Source: Kitasatospora sp. NBC_01287
GTDB lineage: Bacteria; Actinomycetota; Actinomycetes; Streptomycetales; Streptomycetaceae
Assembly (NCBI RefSeq): GCF_026340565.1
Contig: NZ_JAPEPB010000001.1
Span: forward strand, 7,724,001-7,788,000
Reading direction: 5' to 3'
Length of the DNA stretch: 64,000 nucleotides
Under the pieces are notes generated by a model that did not search any database, was not told the origin of the DNA, and saw only the letters and a program-made list of their open reading frames with translations. Positions 51,848 through 60,147 of this stretch are shown here, one piece after another; within the stretch, counting starts at the first letter, position 1, and every line of letters starts with the position of its first letter. The position numbers and the translations under genes are program-made.

Positions 51848-53595
51848 GCGCCGCCCCGGCCGCCGCCCCCGCCGCCCGGCGGAAGGCCGAACTGCCACTG
51901 CGGGTGGCCGAGTTGGAGGACCGCCTCGGCGATCCCACCGACCCCGGCAACCCGCTGGGCTTCGCCGCCCTGATGCGCGCCGACCGGGCCGCCGTGCCGT
52001 TCACCGAGGGCGAGGCGGTGCTCGACGAGCTCGGCCTCGCCCGCGAGTTCGTGCCGCGCGAGCTGGGCGGCCGGCTCACCCGGATGGACCACCTGGTGCG
52101 GATGCTGCGCCCGGTCTTCCGCCGGGACGTTGGCCTGGGCATGGGCTACGGGATGCTCAGCTACATGGCGGCCAACGACGTCTGGGCCACCGGTGACGAG
52201 CGCCAGCGCCGCTGGCTGGCCGCGCTGCTGCTCGGCGGCGCGCGGGCCACCATCGCCCAGCACGAGACCGCGCACAGCAACGACTACGTGCGCAGCCAGA
52301 TGACCGCCCGCCCGGTGCCGGGCGGCTTCCTGCTGAACGGCGCCAAGCCGGTGATCAGCAACCTGGACCGGGCCGAGGCGCTGGTGCTGTTCTGCCGCAC
52401 CGACCCGGCCCCGGGCAGCGGCAGCCAGTCGGTGCTGCTGCTCGACCCCGGCGAGCTGCCGCGCGAGCACGCCACCATCCTGCCGCGCCACCTGGCGGTG
52501 GGCCTGCGCGGCCTGCGCTTCGCCGGCCTGGAGTTCCGCGACTGCCCGATCCCGCGTGAGGCGCTGCTCGGCGAGCAGGGCGGCGGGATCGCCACCGCCG
52601 AGCGCTCGTTCCAGATCAGCCGCACCGTGGTCAGCGCCCTGGCGGTGGCGGCGGTGGACACCAACCTGCGCACCGCGCTCTCCTTCGACCGCGAGCACCG
52701 GGCGCGCGGCTGGCGCACCGCGGGCAACGACTCGGCCACCACCGAGGCGGCGTTCACCGGCGCCTTCGTCAACCTGTTGCTCTACGACAGCCTCGCGGTG
52801 GTGGCCCTGCGGGCGCTGCACCTGCGCCCGGCCGAGACGAGCGTCTACTCCGCCGCGCTCAAGTACCTGCTGCCGCAGCTGCCGGTCGCGGCCATGTACG
52901 ACCTGTCGATCGTGCTGGGGGCCGGCTTCCACACCACCGAGGGCACCCGCGGCATCTTCCAGAAGCACATCCGCGACGTGCCGGTGCTCAGCCTGGGCCA
53001 CGCGGGCACCGTCGCCTGCCAGTCGACGCTGATCCCGCAGCTGCCCCGGCTGGCCGCCCGCTCCTGGTTCCGGGAGGAGGCCGCGCCGGCCGCGCTCTTC
53101 GCCCCGCACGGGGACCTGCCCACGCTGGACACCGCCGCGATCGGCCTGGCCAGCGGGCGGGACAGCCTGACCGCCGCCCTGGTCACCGCCGCCGAGCGGA
53201 TCCCCGGGCGCAGCCCGGCCGAGCGCGCGCTGCGCGAGCTGGCCGAACTGCTCACCGGGGAACTGCGCGAACTGCGCGACCGGGTGCTGGCGATGACGGC
53301 CGGCGGGCGGGCGGTGCCCGTCGGCGCCGCCTGCTTCGCCCTGGTGGACCGCTACGCCCTGCTGCTGGCGGCCGCGGCGGTGCTCGGCGTCTGGCTGCGG
53401 GGCCAAGGCGGCGGCGACCCGTTCCTGGCCGACGCCTCCTGGGCGGCGGCGGCCCTGCAGCAGGTCGCCCGGCGGCTGGGCGCCGCTCCGGTGGAGCTGC
53501 CGCCCGAGTGCGCGCTGCGGATCGGCCACGAGATCCAGCTGCGCCACACCACGCGGCGCACCTTCGACCTCTTCAACACCCCCGTTCCCGGCTGA
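51844..53595 (+). CDS. Acyl-CoA (acyl-ACP) dehydrogenase-like flavoenzyme
   Basis: 583 residues from GTG 51844, overlapping the FAAL stop by four bases. Fold marks: N-terminal helices (RVAELEDRLGD), middle beta domain with AQHETAHSNDY and LNGAKPVISNLDRAEALVLFCRTD, and C-terminal helical domain (QISRTVVSALAVAAVDTNLRTAL, LGAGFHTTEGTRGIFQKH). It is longer than classical 380-residue dehydrogenases, with about 150 extra C-terminal residues, as in ACAD-like enzymes next to FAALs. A 2,3-desaturation of the FAAL-loaded acyl-ACP is the likely reaction. The partner genes required to make methoxy- or hydroxymalonyl-ACP (a 3-hydroxyacyl dehydrogenase) are absent. Confidence 0.88.
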   Translation: MSAAPAAAPAARRKAELPLRVAELEDRLGDPTDPGNPLGFAALMRADRAAVPFTEGEAVLDELGLAREFVPRELGGRLTRMDHLVRMLRPVFRRDVGLGMGYGMLSYMAANDVWATGDERQRRWLAALLLGGARATIAQHETAHSNDYVRSQMTARPVPGGFLLNGAKPVISNLDRAEALVLFCRTDPAPGSGSQSVLLLDPGELPREHATILPRHLAVGLRGLRFAGLEFRDCPIPREALLGEQGGGIATAERSFQISRTVVSALAVAAVDTNLRTALSFDREHRARGWRTAGNDSATTEAAFTGAFVNLLLYDSLAVVALRALHLRPAETSVYSAALKYLLPQLPVAAMYDLSIVLGAGFHTTEGTRGIFQKHIRDVPVLSLGHAGTVACQSTLIPQLPRLAARSWFREEAAPAALFAPHGDLPTLDTAAIGLASGRDSLTAALVTAAERIPGRSPAERALRELAELLTGELRELRDRVLAMTAGGRAVPVGAACFALVDRYALLLAAAAVLGVWLRGQGGGDPFLADASWAAAALQQVARRLGAAPVELPPECALRIGHEIQLRHTTRRTFDLFNTPVPG

Positions 53596-53626
53596 CCGGC
53601 CCGGCCACGCCCGAAGGAGACCCGCC

Positions 53627-53938
53627 ATGACAACATCCGCGCACCAGAGCGCCGCCGCGTCCGCCGCCCTGCTCGCCGAGGGCGGCAAGCCGCTGCAGGA
53701 GTGGCTGCTCGACCGCCTGTCCTGCTACCTGGAGCGCCCGGCGCTGGCCATCGACCCGGACGTGCCGCTGGCGGAGTACGGCATGGACTCGGTCTGTGCG
53801 CTGAGCCTGTGCGGCGACCTGGAGGAGGTCTTCGGCCTGGAGGTCGACCAGACCCTGCTCTGGGACCACCCCACCGTCCGCGCGCTGCTCGGCTTCCTGG
53901 CCGAGGAGCTGCCCAAGGCGGCGGAGGAGCGGAGCTGA
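53627..53938 (+). CDS. Acyl carrier protein
   Basis: 103 residues, ATG 53627 eight bases after AAGGAG. The four-helix ACP pattern has the phosphopantetheine Ser in EYGMDSVCALSL and a C-terminal helix after WDHPTVRALLGFL. A Ser/Ala-rich N-terminal extension of about 20 residues precedes the domain. It is placed directly after the FAAL and dehydrogenase genes, which suggests it carries the activated fatty acid. Its stop codon overlaps the next start (TGATG). Confidence 0.95.
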   Translation: MTTSAHQSAAASAALLAEGGKPLQEWLLDRLSCYLERPALAIDPDVPLAEYGMDSVCALSLCGDLEEVFGLEVDQTLLWDHPTVRALLGFLAEELPKAAEERS

Positions 53939-56900
53939 TGGGTGAGCTGGCCATCGTCGGGATGGACTGCGCGTTCCCCGGCGCGGCGGGCCTGGAGGCC
54001 TACTGGGAGCTGCTGCTGCGCGGCGGCAAGGTGAGCGCCGAGGTGCCCGAGCGGCGCTGGGAGGCGGCCACCGTGCCGGGGCTGCCCGCGCCGGTCGGCC
54101 TGCTGGCCGACGCCGACGTCTTCGACCACGAGTTCTTCACCGTCACCCCGCGCGAGGCGGCCGTGATGGACCCGCACCACCGGCTGCTGCTGCACTGCGC
54201 CTGGCGGGCGCTGGAGGACTCGGGGCGCCCGCCCACCCGGCTGACCGGCACCGACACCGGGGTCTACGTCGGCGTGATGGGCGGCGAGTGGGGCCGGCTC
54301 ACCATGGCCGACCCGGCCCGCGTCACCCCGCAGTTGGGCGCGGGCGGCAGCGCGGGGATGACCGCCAACCGGATCTCCTACCACCTCAACCTGACCGGAC
54401 CGAGCATCGCGGTGGACACCGCCTGCTCCTCCGCGCTGGTCGCGGTGCACCTGGCGGGCAACGCGCTGCTCGCCGGGGAGTGCGACACCGCGCTGGCCGC
54501 GGGAGTGAACCTCCAGCTCACCCCCGCGCTCAACCAGGTCTACGCCCAGCTCGGCCTGGCCGCGCCGGACGGGCGGTGCAAGCCGTTCAGCGCACGGGCC
54601 GACGGGATCGGGCGCGGCGACGGCCTCGGCGCGGTGGTGCTGCGCCGGCTGGCCGACGCGCAGGCCGACGGGCAGCGGATCTACGCCGTGCTCAAGGCCA
54701 CCGCCGTCAACCAGGACGGCCGCAGCAACGGGGTGACCGCGCCCAACCGCTGGGCCCAGCAGCAGCTGCTGCAGGCCGCCTACCGGCGGGCCCGGGTCGC
54801 CCCCGAGCAGATCGCCTTCATCGAGGCGCACGGCACCGGCACCGCGCTGGGCGACGCCATCGAGTGCGCGGCGCTCGGCGCGGTGCACGGGGTGCCGCGG
54901 GCGCGTCCGCTGGCGATCGGCTCGGTCAAGGGCAACCTGGGGCACACCGAGGGCGCCGCCGGGATCGCCGGGCTGATCAAGGTCGCGCTGGCGCTGCACC
55001 ACCGGATCGTCCCGGCCAGCCAGGGCGCCGAGCAGGTCAACGAGCAGCTCAGACTGGCGGAGCGGGGCCTGGCGCTGCTCCGCTCGCCGCTGCGGCTGCC
55101 GGCCGGCGAGCAGCTGGCGGGCGTGTCCAGCTTCGGCATGGGCGGCACCAACGCGCACGCCGTGCTGGCCAGCGCCCCGCCCGCCCGGCGCCCGGCCGCG
55201 GCCCGCCGCCCGGCCGCCGCCGGGGTCTTCACGCTCACCGCCGACACCCCCGCCGCGCTGCTGCGCAACCTGGCCGCCCAGGCCGAGGCGCTGGCCAAGC
55301 GCCCGCGCTCGGCGGCGGCCGCGCTCTGCTGGAGCAGCAACCGCGCCCGCACCGGCCTGCCCTACCGCTTCGCGGCCACCGTGCGCGACAGCGCCGAGCT
55401 GGTCGACGAGCTGCGCCGGGCCGCCGGCGCGGACGGTGGGCCGCAGAGCCTGCAACGCCCCTGGGAGAAGCCGGTGGTGGCCTTCGTCTTCACCGGCCAG
55501 GGCTGCCAGTACCCGGGCATGACGGCCGGCCTGCACCGCGAGTCGGCCCCCTACCGGCGCCACCTGGCCGCCGCCGACGAGGCCCTGCGGCCCCATCTGG
55601 GCTTCTCGGTGGCCGAGTCGATCCTCGGCGGCGACGAGCGGATCCACGACCCGCTGCACTCCCAGCCCGCGCTCTTCGCCGTCGGCTACGCGCTGGCCCG
55701 CACCCTGACCGACCTCGGCGTGGTGCCGGCCGCCGTCACCGGGCACAGCCTCGGCGAGATCGCCGCCGCCACCATCGCCGGCGCCCTGGGCCTGGACAGC
55801 GCGGCCGAGTTGGTCGCCGAGCGGGCCAAGGCGATGGAGGCCACCGAGCCCGGCGGCATGCTCGCGGTCCGGGCCGGCGCCGCCGAACTCGGCGAACTCC
55901 TGCTCGACGAGCCGCAGGTGGTGATCGCCGCCGTCAACGGCCCGCAGGACACCGTGCTCTCCGGCGCGGGCGAGGCACTGGCGCGGATCGAGGCGCGGCT
56001 CACCGGGCGTGGTCTGCGCAGCCGCGCGCTGCGGGTCTCGCGCGCCTTCCACTCCCCGCTGATCGCCCCGGCCGCCGAGCGGCTGCGCGGGCTCGAACTG
56101 GACGTGGCGGCGCCGGTCATCCCGCTGGCCTCCACCCGGCGCGGAGCGCTGCTCGGCACCGAGCCGATGGACGCCCGGTACTGGGCCGGCCACGCCGCCG
56201 AACCGGTGCTGTTCGCCGACGCCGTCAGCGCGCTGGTGGCCCAGGCGGCCCCCACCCACCTGGTGGAGATCGGCCCGCAGCGCCAGTTGCTCGCGCTGGT
56301 GCGCCGCGCCGCGCTGGCCCCCGGCGCCCGGCTGCTGCACCCGGCCCCCGGGCCCGAGGCCACCGGGCACGAGCTCGCCGACCTGCTCGCCACCCTCTAC
56401 CTGGCCGGCCTCGACCCGCACTGGGAGGAGCTCTACGAGCCCGAGGACCGGCGCGCCGAGCGGCTGCGGCCCTACGTCTTCGCCACCGAGCACCGGTTCC
56501 GCTGGAGCGCCGCCGCCTCGCCCGCCGCCTCGCCCGGCGCCGGCGCGCGCGCAACCGCGCGCCCGCTGGTGGACGTCTCAGCACTGGCAACAGCGGCAAC
56601 AGCGGCCACAACGGCAACGGCAGCCGTAACGGCGACGGCAGCCGCAACGGCGACGGCAGCCACAACGGCGACGGCAGCGACGGCGGCCCAGGCGCCGTCG
56701 GCGGCGGTGCGCCCGGCACCGGGCACCGCGCCGCCCTCCCCGCTGCTGGCCGCCGTGATCGAGACGGTGGCCGAGCTGGGCGGCTATCCCGAGGGGCGGG
56801 TGGTGGGAGCGGCCCGGTTCTACGAGGACCTGGCCTTCGACTCCGTGATGACCGTGCAGCTCAAGGACCGGATCGAGAGCCGGCTGCCGCAGCTGGGCCC

Positions 56901-56991
56901 GGTCCCGGTGCGTGACCTGCTGCCGGCGCTGCGCACGGTCGACTCGCTGACGGCGTTCCTGGCTGAACTGATCACGGAGCAGGCCGCGTGA
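53938..56991 (+). CDS. Single-module type I PKS: KS-AT-ACP
   Basis: 1,017 residues from ATG 53938. KS (1-420): VDTACSSALVAVHL, EAHGTGTALGD and KGNLGHTEGAAG, complete Cys-His-His. AT (about 510-810): TGQGCQYPGM, GHSLGEIAAA and RAFHSPL, a malonyl-type signature. A 35-residue Ala/Thr linker of TATAAx hexads (nucleotide repeats 56610-56681) leads to the ACP (EDLAFDSVMTVQL, about 925-1017). There are no reductive domains, so one condensation gives a beta-ketoacyl thioester. There is no N-terminal docking coil; the KS starts at residue 2, so it probably takes acyl groups from the free ACP encoded just upstream. It is coupled at both ends to neighbours. Confidence 0.95.
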   Translation: MGELAIVGMDCAFPGAAGLEAYWELLLRGGKVSAEVPERRWEAATVPGLPAPVGLLADADVFDHEFFTVTPREAAVMDPHHRLLLHCAWRALEDSGRPPTRLTGTDTGVYVGVMGGEWGRLTMADPARVTPQLGAGGSAGMTANRISYHLNLTGPSIAVDTACSSALVAVHLAGNALLAGECDTALAAGVNLQLTPALNQVYAQLGLAAPDGRCKPFSARADGIGRGDGLGAVVLRRLADAQADGQRIYAVLKATAVNQDGRSNGVTAPNRWAQQQLLQAAYRRARVAPEQIAFIEAHGTGTALGDAIECAALGAVHGVPRARPLAIGSVKGNLGHTEGAAGIAGLIKVALALHHRIVPASQGAEQVNEQLRLAERGLALLRSPLRLPAGEQLAGVSSFGMGGTNAHAVLASAPPARRPAAARRPAAAGVFTLTADTPAALLRNLAAQAEALAKRPRSAAAALCWSSNRARTGLPYRFAATVRDSAELVDELRRAAGADGGPQSLQRPWEKPVVAFVFTGQGCQYPGMTAGLHRESAPYRRHLAAADEALRPHLGFSVAESILGGDERIHDPLHSQPALFAVGYALARTLTDLGVVPAAVTGHSLGEIAAATIAGALGLDSAAELVAERAKAMEATEPGGMLAVRAGAAELGELLLDEPQVVIAAVNGPQDTVLSGAGEALARIEARLTGRGLRSRALRVSRAFHSPLIAPAAERLRGLELDVAAPVIPLASTRRGALLGTEPMDARYWAGHAAEPVLFADAVSALVAQAAPTHLVEIGPQRQLLALVRRAALAPGARLLHPAPGPEATGHELADLLATLYLAGLDPHWEELYEPEDRRAERLRPYVFATEHRFRWSAAASPAASPGAGARATARPLVDVSALATAATAATTATAAVTATAAATATAATTATAATAAQAPSAAVRPAPGTAPPSPLLAAVIETVAELGGYPEGRVVGAARFYEDLAFDSVMTVQLKDRIESRLPQLGPVPVRDLLPALRTVDSLTAFLAELITEQAA
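56610..56681 (+). repeat. Four 18-bp tandem repeats in the PKS linker
   Basis: Units at 56610-56627, 56628-56645, 56646-56663 and 56664-56681 (AACGGCRACGGCAGCSRY) differ at two to four positions. In the coding frame they give TATAAx hexapeptides between AT and ACP. Confidence 0.9.
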
Positions 56992-58037
56992 CTGGGATGG
57001 GGGAGAGAGTGAACGGGACGAGGATGTACCTGGGTGCGGTGGGCACCGCGCTGCCCGGCGAGCCGGTGGACAACGCGCGGCTGGGCAAGCTGCTGGGTGT
57101 CAGCGACGAGTGGATCGACATCTTCGTCGGCACCGAGACCCGGCACTTCGGCTGGGACCTGGGCACCGGCGAGGTGCTGCGCACGCTCACCGACCTGTGC
57201 GCCGAGGCCGGCGCGCAGGCGATGGCCGCCGCCGCGCTGGAGCCGGCCGACATCGAGTTCCTGGTGCTGGCCACCGCGACGCCCGACACCCTGCTGCCCA
57301 CCACCGCGACGCAGACCGCCGATCTGCTGGGCCTGGACCAGCTCCCCGTCCACCAGGTGCAGGCCGGCTGCTCCGGCGCGGTGCAGGCGCTTGACCTGGC
57401 CCGCGCGCTGCTCGGCACCGGGTACCGCACCGGCCTGGTGATCGGCGGTGACGTGACCCACCGCCACCTGGACCTGAGCCGCGACCTGACCGAGCTGAGC
57501 TCCGAGGAGCTGGTCAACTACCTGATCTTCGGCGACGGCGCGGGCGCCGCCGTGCTGAGCGGCGATCCGCTCGGCGAGGCGGTGGAGGTCAAGGCGGTGC
57601 TCAACCGCTTCGTCGGCCTGGGCCGGGCACCGGGCCAGCTGGTGGACTGGTACGGGGTCAGCGACCGCCACTCCCCGCGCCGGATGGTCATGGAGGACTA
57701 CAAGGCGATCGAGAGCGGCGTTCCGGAGCTCGCCGCCGAGGCGCTCTGGGACCTGCTCCAGCTGACCGGTTGGGCCGCCGAGGAGGTCGGCTACCTGCTG
57801 CCGCCGCAACTCTCGGGCGCGATGACCGAGCGGATCGTGCGGCGGCTCGCCCTGCCGCGGGCCCGCGAGATCTCCTGCGTGCGGGCCACCGGCAACACCG
57901 CCAACGCGCTGCCGTTCCTGCAGCTCGACCAGCTGCTCGGCGAACTGGGCGAAGGCGAGCGGGCGTTGGCCGTGAGCATCGAGTCGAGCAAGTGGATCAA
58001 GACCGGGTTCGCCCTGGAGAAGGCCGCCCTGCGGTGA
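56988..58037 (+). CDS. Beta-ketoacyl-ACP synthase III-like enzyme with altered triad
   Basis: 349 residues from GTG 56988, which overlaps the PKS stop (GTGA); GTG 57009 after GGGGGAGA is an alternative. KAS III fold: nucleophile Cys in VQAGCSGAVQAL, ATGNTANA with the catalytic Asn, and TATPDTLLPTTA. The position of the catalytic His (HQAN in FabH) reads PPQLSG, so the His is replaced. Such FabH-like proteins next to FkbH and ACP genes form tetronate rings in the RK-682 type of pathway (C-C and C-O bond formation between beta-ketoacyl and glyceryl thioesters); others are acyltransferases. The order KAS III, FkbH, ACP is the same as in that pathway. Confidence 0.9.
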   Translation: MTGMGERVNGTRMYLGAVGTALPGEPVDNARLGKLLGVSDEWIDIFVGTETRHFGWDLGTGEVLRTLTDLCAEAGAQAMAAAALEPADIEFLVLATATPDTLLPTTATQTADLLGLDQLPVHQVQAGCSGAVQALDLARALLGTGYRTGLVIGGDVTHRHLDLSRDLTELSSEELVNYLIFGDGAGAAVLSGDPLGEAVEVKAVLNRFVGLGRAPGQLVDWYGVSDRHSPRRMVMEDYKAIESGVPELAAEALWDLLQLTGWAAEEVGYLLPPQLSGAMTERIVRRLALPRAREISCVRATGNTANALPFLQLDQLLGELGEGERALAVSIESSKWIKTGFALEKAALR

Positions 58038-59917
58038 GCGCGGTGATCGAGCGGCTGCGCGAACTGCGCGCCCAGGGACGGCTGGAGCGGGACTACGACC
58101 AGGTCGCACCGCTGCTCGCCGGCTGTGAGGAGCTGGCCACCGGCGACCTCGACGCGGCCCGGGTCGGCCGGCTGCTGGCCGCCGCCGACCCGGCGGCCGT
58201 CCTCGCCCACCACCCCGGCACCCGCGCGCTCACCGTCGCCGTCACGGGGGAGTCCACCGTTGGCGAGCTGCTCGATCCACTCACCGCCGAACTGGCCCGC
58301 CACGGCCTGCTGCTGCGCCCGCTGCTCGGCGACCACGGCGCCTGGCAGGCCGATCTGACCAGCCCCGCGGGCGCCTTCGCCGGCACCGAACCCGAGCTCA
58401 CCCTCTGCCTGCTGGACGCCGAGACCGTCTTCGCCGCCGTGCCCACCCCCTGGCGGGTGGCCGACGTCGAGCAGGCCGCGGCGCAGGCGCTGCGCCGACT
58501 GACCGCGGTGCTGGACGGGCGCACCACCGGCGGCCTGCTGGTGCTCAACACCCTGCCGCTGCCCGCGCACTGGGCCCGGCAGCTGGTCGACTACCACGCC
58601 CGCGCCCGACTCGGCGCGGTGTGGCGGGAGTTCAACGCCGAGCTGCTGCGCCTCTCGGCGGACCGGGCCGATCTGGTGGTGCTCGACCTGGACCCGCTGC
58701 TCGCCGAGGGCGGCCCGCTCTGCGACCCCCGGCTGGCCTGCTACGCCGGCGCCCGGCTCGGTGCCGCGCTGCTGGCCGGCTACGCCCGCGAGGCGGCCCA
58801 GTTGGCCCGCGCCCTGACCGGCCGCACCCGCAAGGCCCTGGTGCTCGACCTCGACCAGACGCTCTGGGACGGCATCCTGGACGAGGACGGCCCCGAGGGC
58901 ATCGCCGCCGCCGGCACCCTGCGCGGCGCCGCCTTCGGTCGGTTCCAGCGCGGCATCGCCCAACTGGCCGCCCAGGGCGTGCTGCTCGCGATCAGCAGCA
59001 AGAACGAGGACGCGGCGGTCGGCGCGGTGCTGCGCGACCACCCCGATCTGGCGCTGCGCCCGGAGCACTTCGCGGCGGTGAACGCCAACTGGCTTCCCAA
59101 GGACGGAAATCTGCGCGAGATCGCGCAGCGGCTCGGCCTCGGTCTGGACGCGCTGGTCTTCGTGGACGACTCCCCGGCCGAGCGCGCCCAGGTCCGCCAC
59201 GGCGCCCCCGGGGTGGCGGTGGTCCCGATCGACGAGGAACCCGCGCTGCACCTGCGGGCCCTGCTGCGGGACGGCTGGTTCGCCACCCTGCGGCTGACCG
59301 AGGAGGACCGCGAACGGCCCGCGCGCTACCGTCAGGAGCAGCACCGCGCGGCCCGCAGAACACAAGTGAGTACCTATCAGGACTTCCTGTACGATCTTGA
59401 AATCTGGTTGGAGATCGGCCCGCCGCGCGGCTACGAGCTGGCCCGGTTGGCCCAGCTCACCCAGCGCACCAACCAGTTCAACCTCACCGGTGCCCGGCTG
59501 CCGGAGGCCGAGCTGGCCCGGCACGCGGCCGGGCCGGACGGTGACCTGCTGCTGGCGGTCCGCAGCGGTGACCGCTTCGGCGATCACGGCCTGGTGGGCG
59601 CACTGCTCGGCCGCCGCGCCCCGGACGGACTGCACCTGGACCACCTGTGGCTCAGCTGCCGGGTGCTGGCCCGCGGCATCGAGCAGGCCTGCCTGGCCGC
59701 GCTGCTGGCCCGGGCCCGCGCCGAGGGGCAGCCCGCCGTGCACGCCCACTACCTGCCCACCCCGAAGAACCACCGGGCCGCCGGGTTCTACCCGTCCCTC
59801 GGTTTCAGCGCCGCCGACCGACCAGGACCCGGCGTCGACTACCGCCACGACTTGCGGAGTATCCCCGACACCCCCGGGCACCTGCAGGTGAAGACCCCCG
59901 AACCGGAGGCCTCGTGA
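58034..59917 (+). CDS. FkbH-like glyceryl transferase/phosphatase (HAD family)
   Basis: 627 residues from GTG 58034 (GTGA overlap). N-terminal region with SGNH-like remnants (residues 1-260), HAD domain with nucleophile Asp in LVLDLDQTLWDG, SSKNEDAAVGAVL and FVDDSPAERAQV, and a GNAT-like C-terminal domain (TQRTNQFNLTGARL, HLWLSCRVLARGIEQ). The family takes 1,3-bisphosphoglycerate, dephosphorylates it and attaches the glyceryl unit to an ACP. Canonical LDNT is LDQT here. The next gene, an ACP overlapping its stop codon, is the expected acceptor. It provides the C3 unit for tetronate-type products or hydroxymalonyl-type extenders; the latter would need oxidoreductases not seen here. Confidence 0.94.
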   Translation: MSAVIERLRELRAQGRLERDYDQVAPLLAGCEELATGDLDAARVGRLLAAADPAAVLAHHPGTRALTVAVTGESTVGELLDPLTAELARHGLLLRPLLGDHGAWQADLTSPAGAFAGTEPELTLCLLDAETVFAAVPTPWRVADVEQAAAQALRRLTAVLDGRTTGGLLVLNTLPLPAHWARQLVDYHARARLGAVWREFNAELLRLSADRADLVVLDLDPLLAEGGPLCDPRLACYAGARLGAALLAGYAREAAQLARALTGRTRKALVLDLDQTLWDGILDEDGPEGIAAAGTLRGAAFGRFQRGIAQLAAQGVLLAISSKNEDAAVGAVLRDHPDLALRPEHFAAVNANWLPKDGNLREIAQRLGLGLDALVFVDDSPAERAQVRHGAPGVAVVPIDEEPALHLRALLRDGWFATLRLTEEDRERPARYRQEQHRAARRTQVSTYQDFLYDLEIWLEIGPPRGYELARLAQLTQRTNQFNLTGARLPEAELARHAAGPDGDLLLAVRSGDRFGDHGLVGALLGRRAPDGLHLDHLWLSCRVLARGIEQACLAALLARARAEGQPAVHAHYLPTPKNHRAAGFYPSLGFSAADRPGPGVDYRHDLRSIPDTPGHLQVKTPEPEAS

Positions 59918-60147
59918 TGACCCTCGACAGTTTCCTCGACCTGGTCGGCGACGACCTGGGCCTGGAGCTCGACGGCCCGGGCGCCGCCGACGCGCCGCTG
60001 GCGACGCTGCCCCGCTGGGACTCCGTCCACCTGCTGCGCCTGGTGGTGCTGCTGGAGCGGGAATCAGGGCGACGGATTTCGGTTCGAAAGCTACTGGAGG
60101 CCCAGTGCCTCACGGAGATCCACGCGCTGATGGAGGAACAGGGATGA
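59917..60147 (+). CDS. Acyl carrier protein, probable glyceryl-ACP
   Basis: 76 residues from ATG 59917 (TGATG overlap with FkbH). The pantetheine site is in LPRWDSVHLLRLV; WDS is frequent in the discrete ACPs paired with FkbH. Acidic first helix (MTLDSFLDLVGDDLGLEL). The coupling to FkbH argues that it carries the glyceryl unit. Confidence 0.93.
   Translation: MTLDSFLDLVGDDLGLELDGPGAADAPLATLPRWDSVHLLRLVVLLERESGRRISVRKLLEAQCLTEIHALMEEQG

Noticed and set aside
56580..56700. NGDGS-type repeats resembling RTX calcium-binding units in another + frame
   Set aside because: Out of frame with the PKS that has full-length domain evidence; arises from the 18-bp repeats in the linker.
51844..59917. Hydroxymalonyl- or methoxymalonyl-ACP extender pathway from dehydrogenase plus FkbH plus ACP
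   Set aside because: The required 3-hydroxyacyl-CoA dehydrogenase and O-methyltransferase are not in the window. The dehydrogenase is coupled to FAAL rather than to FkbH, so acyl desaturation fits better, though a missing gene elsewhere cannot be excluded.
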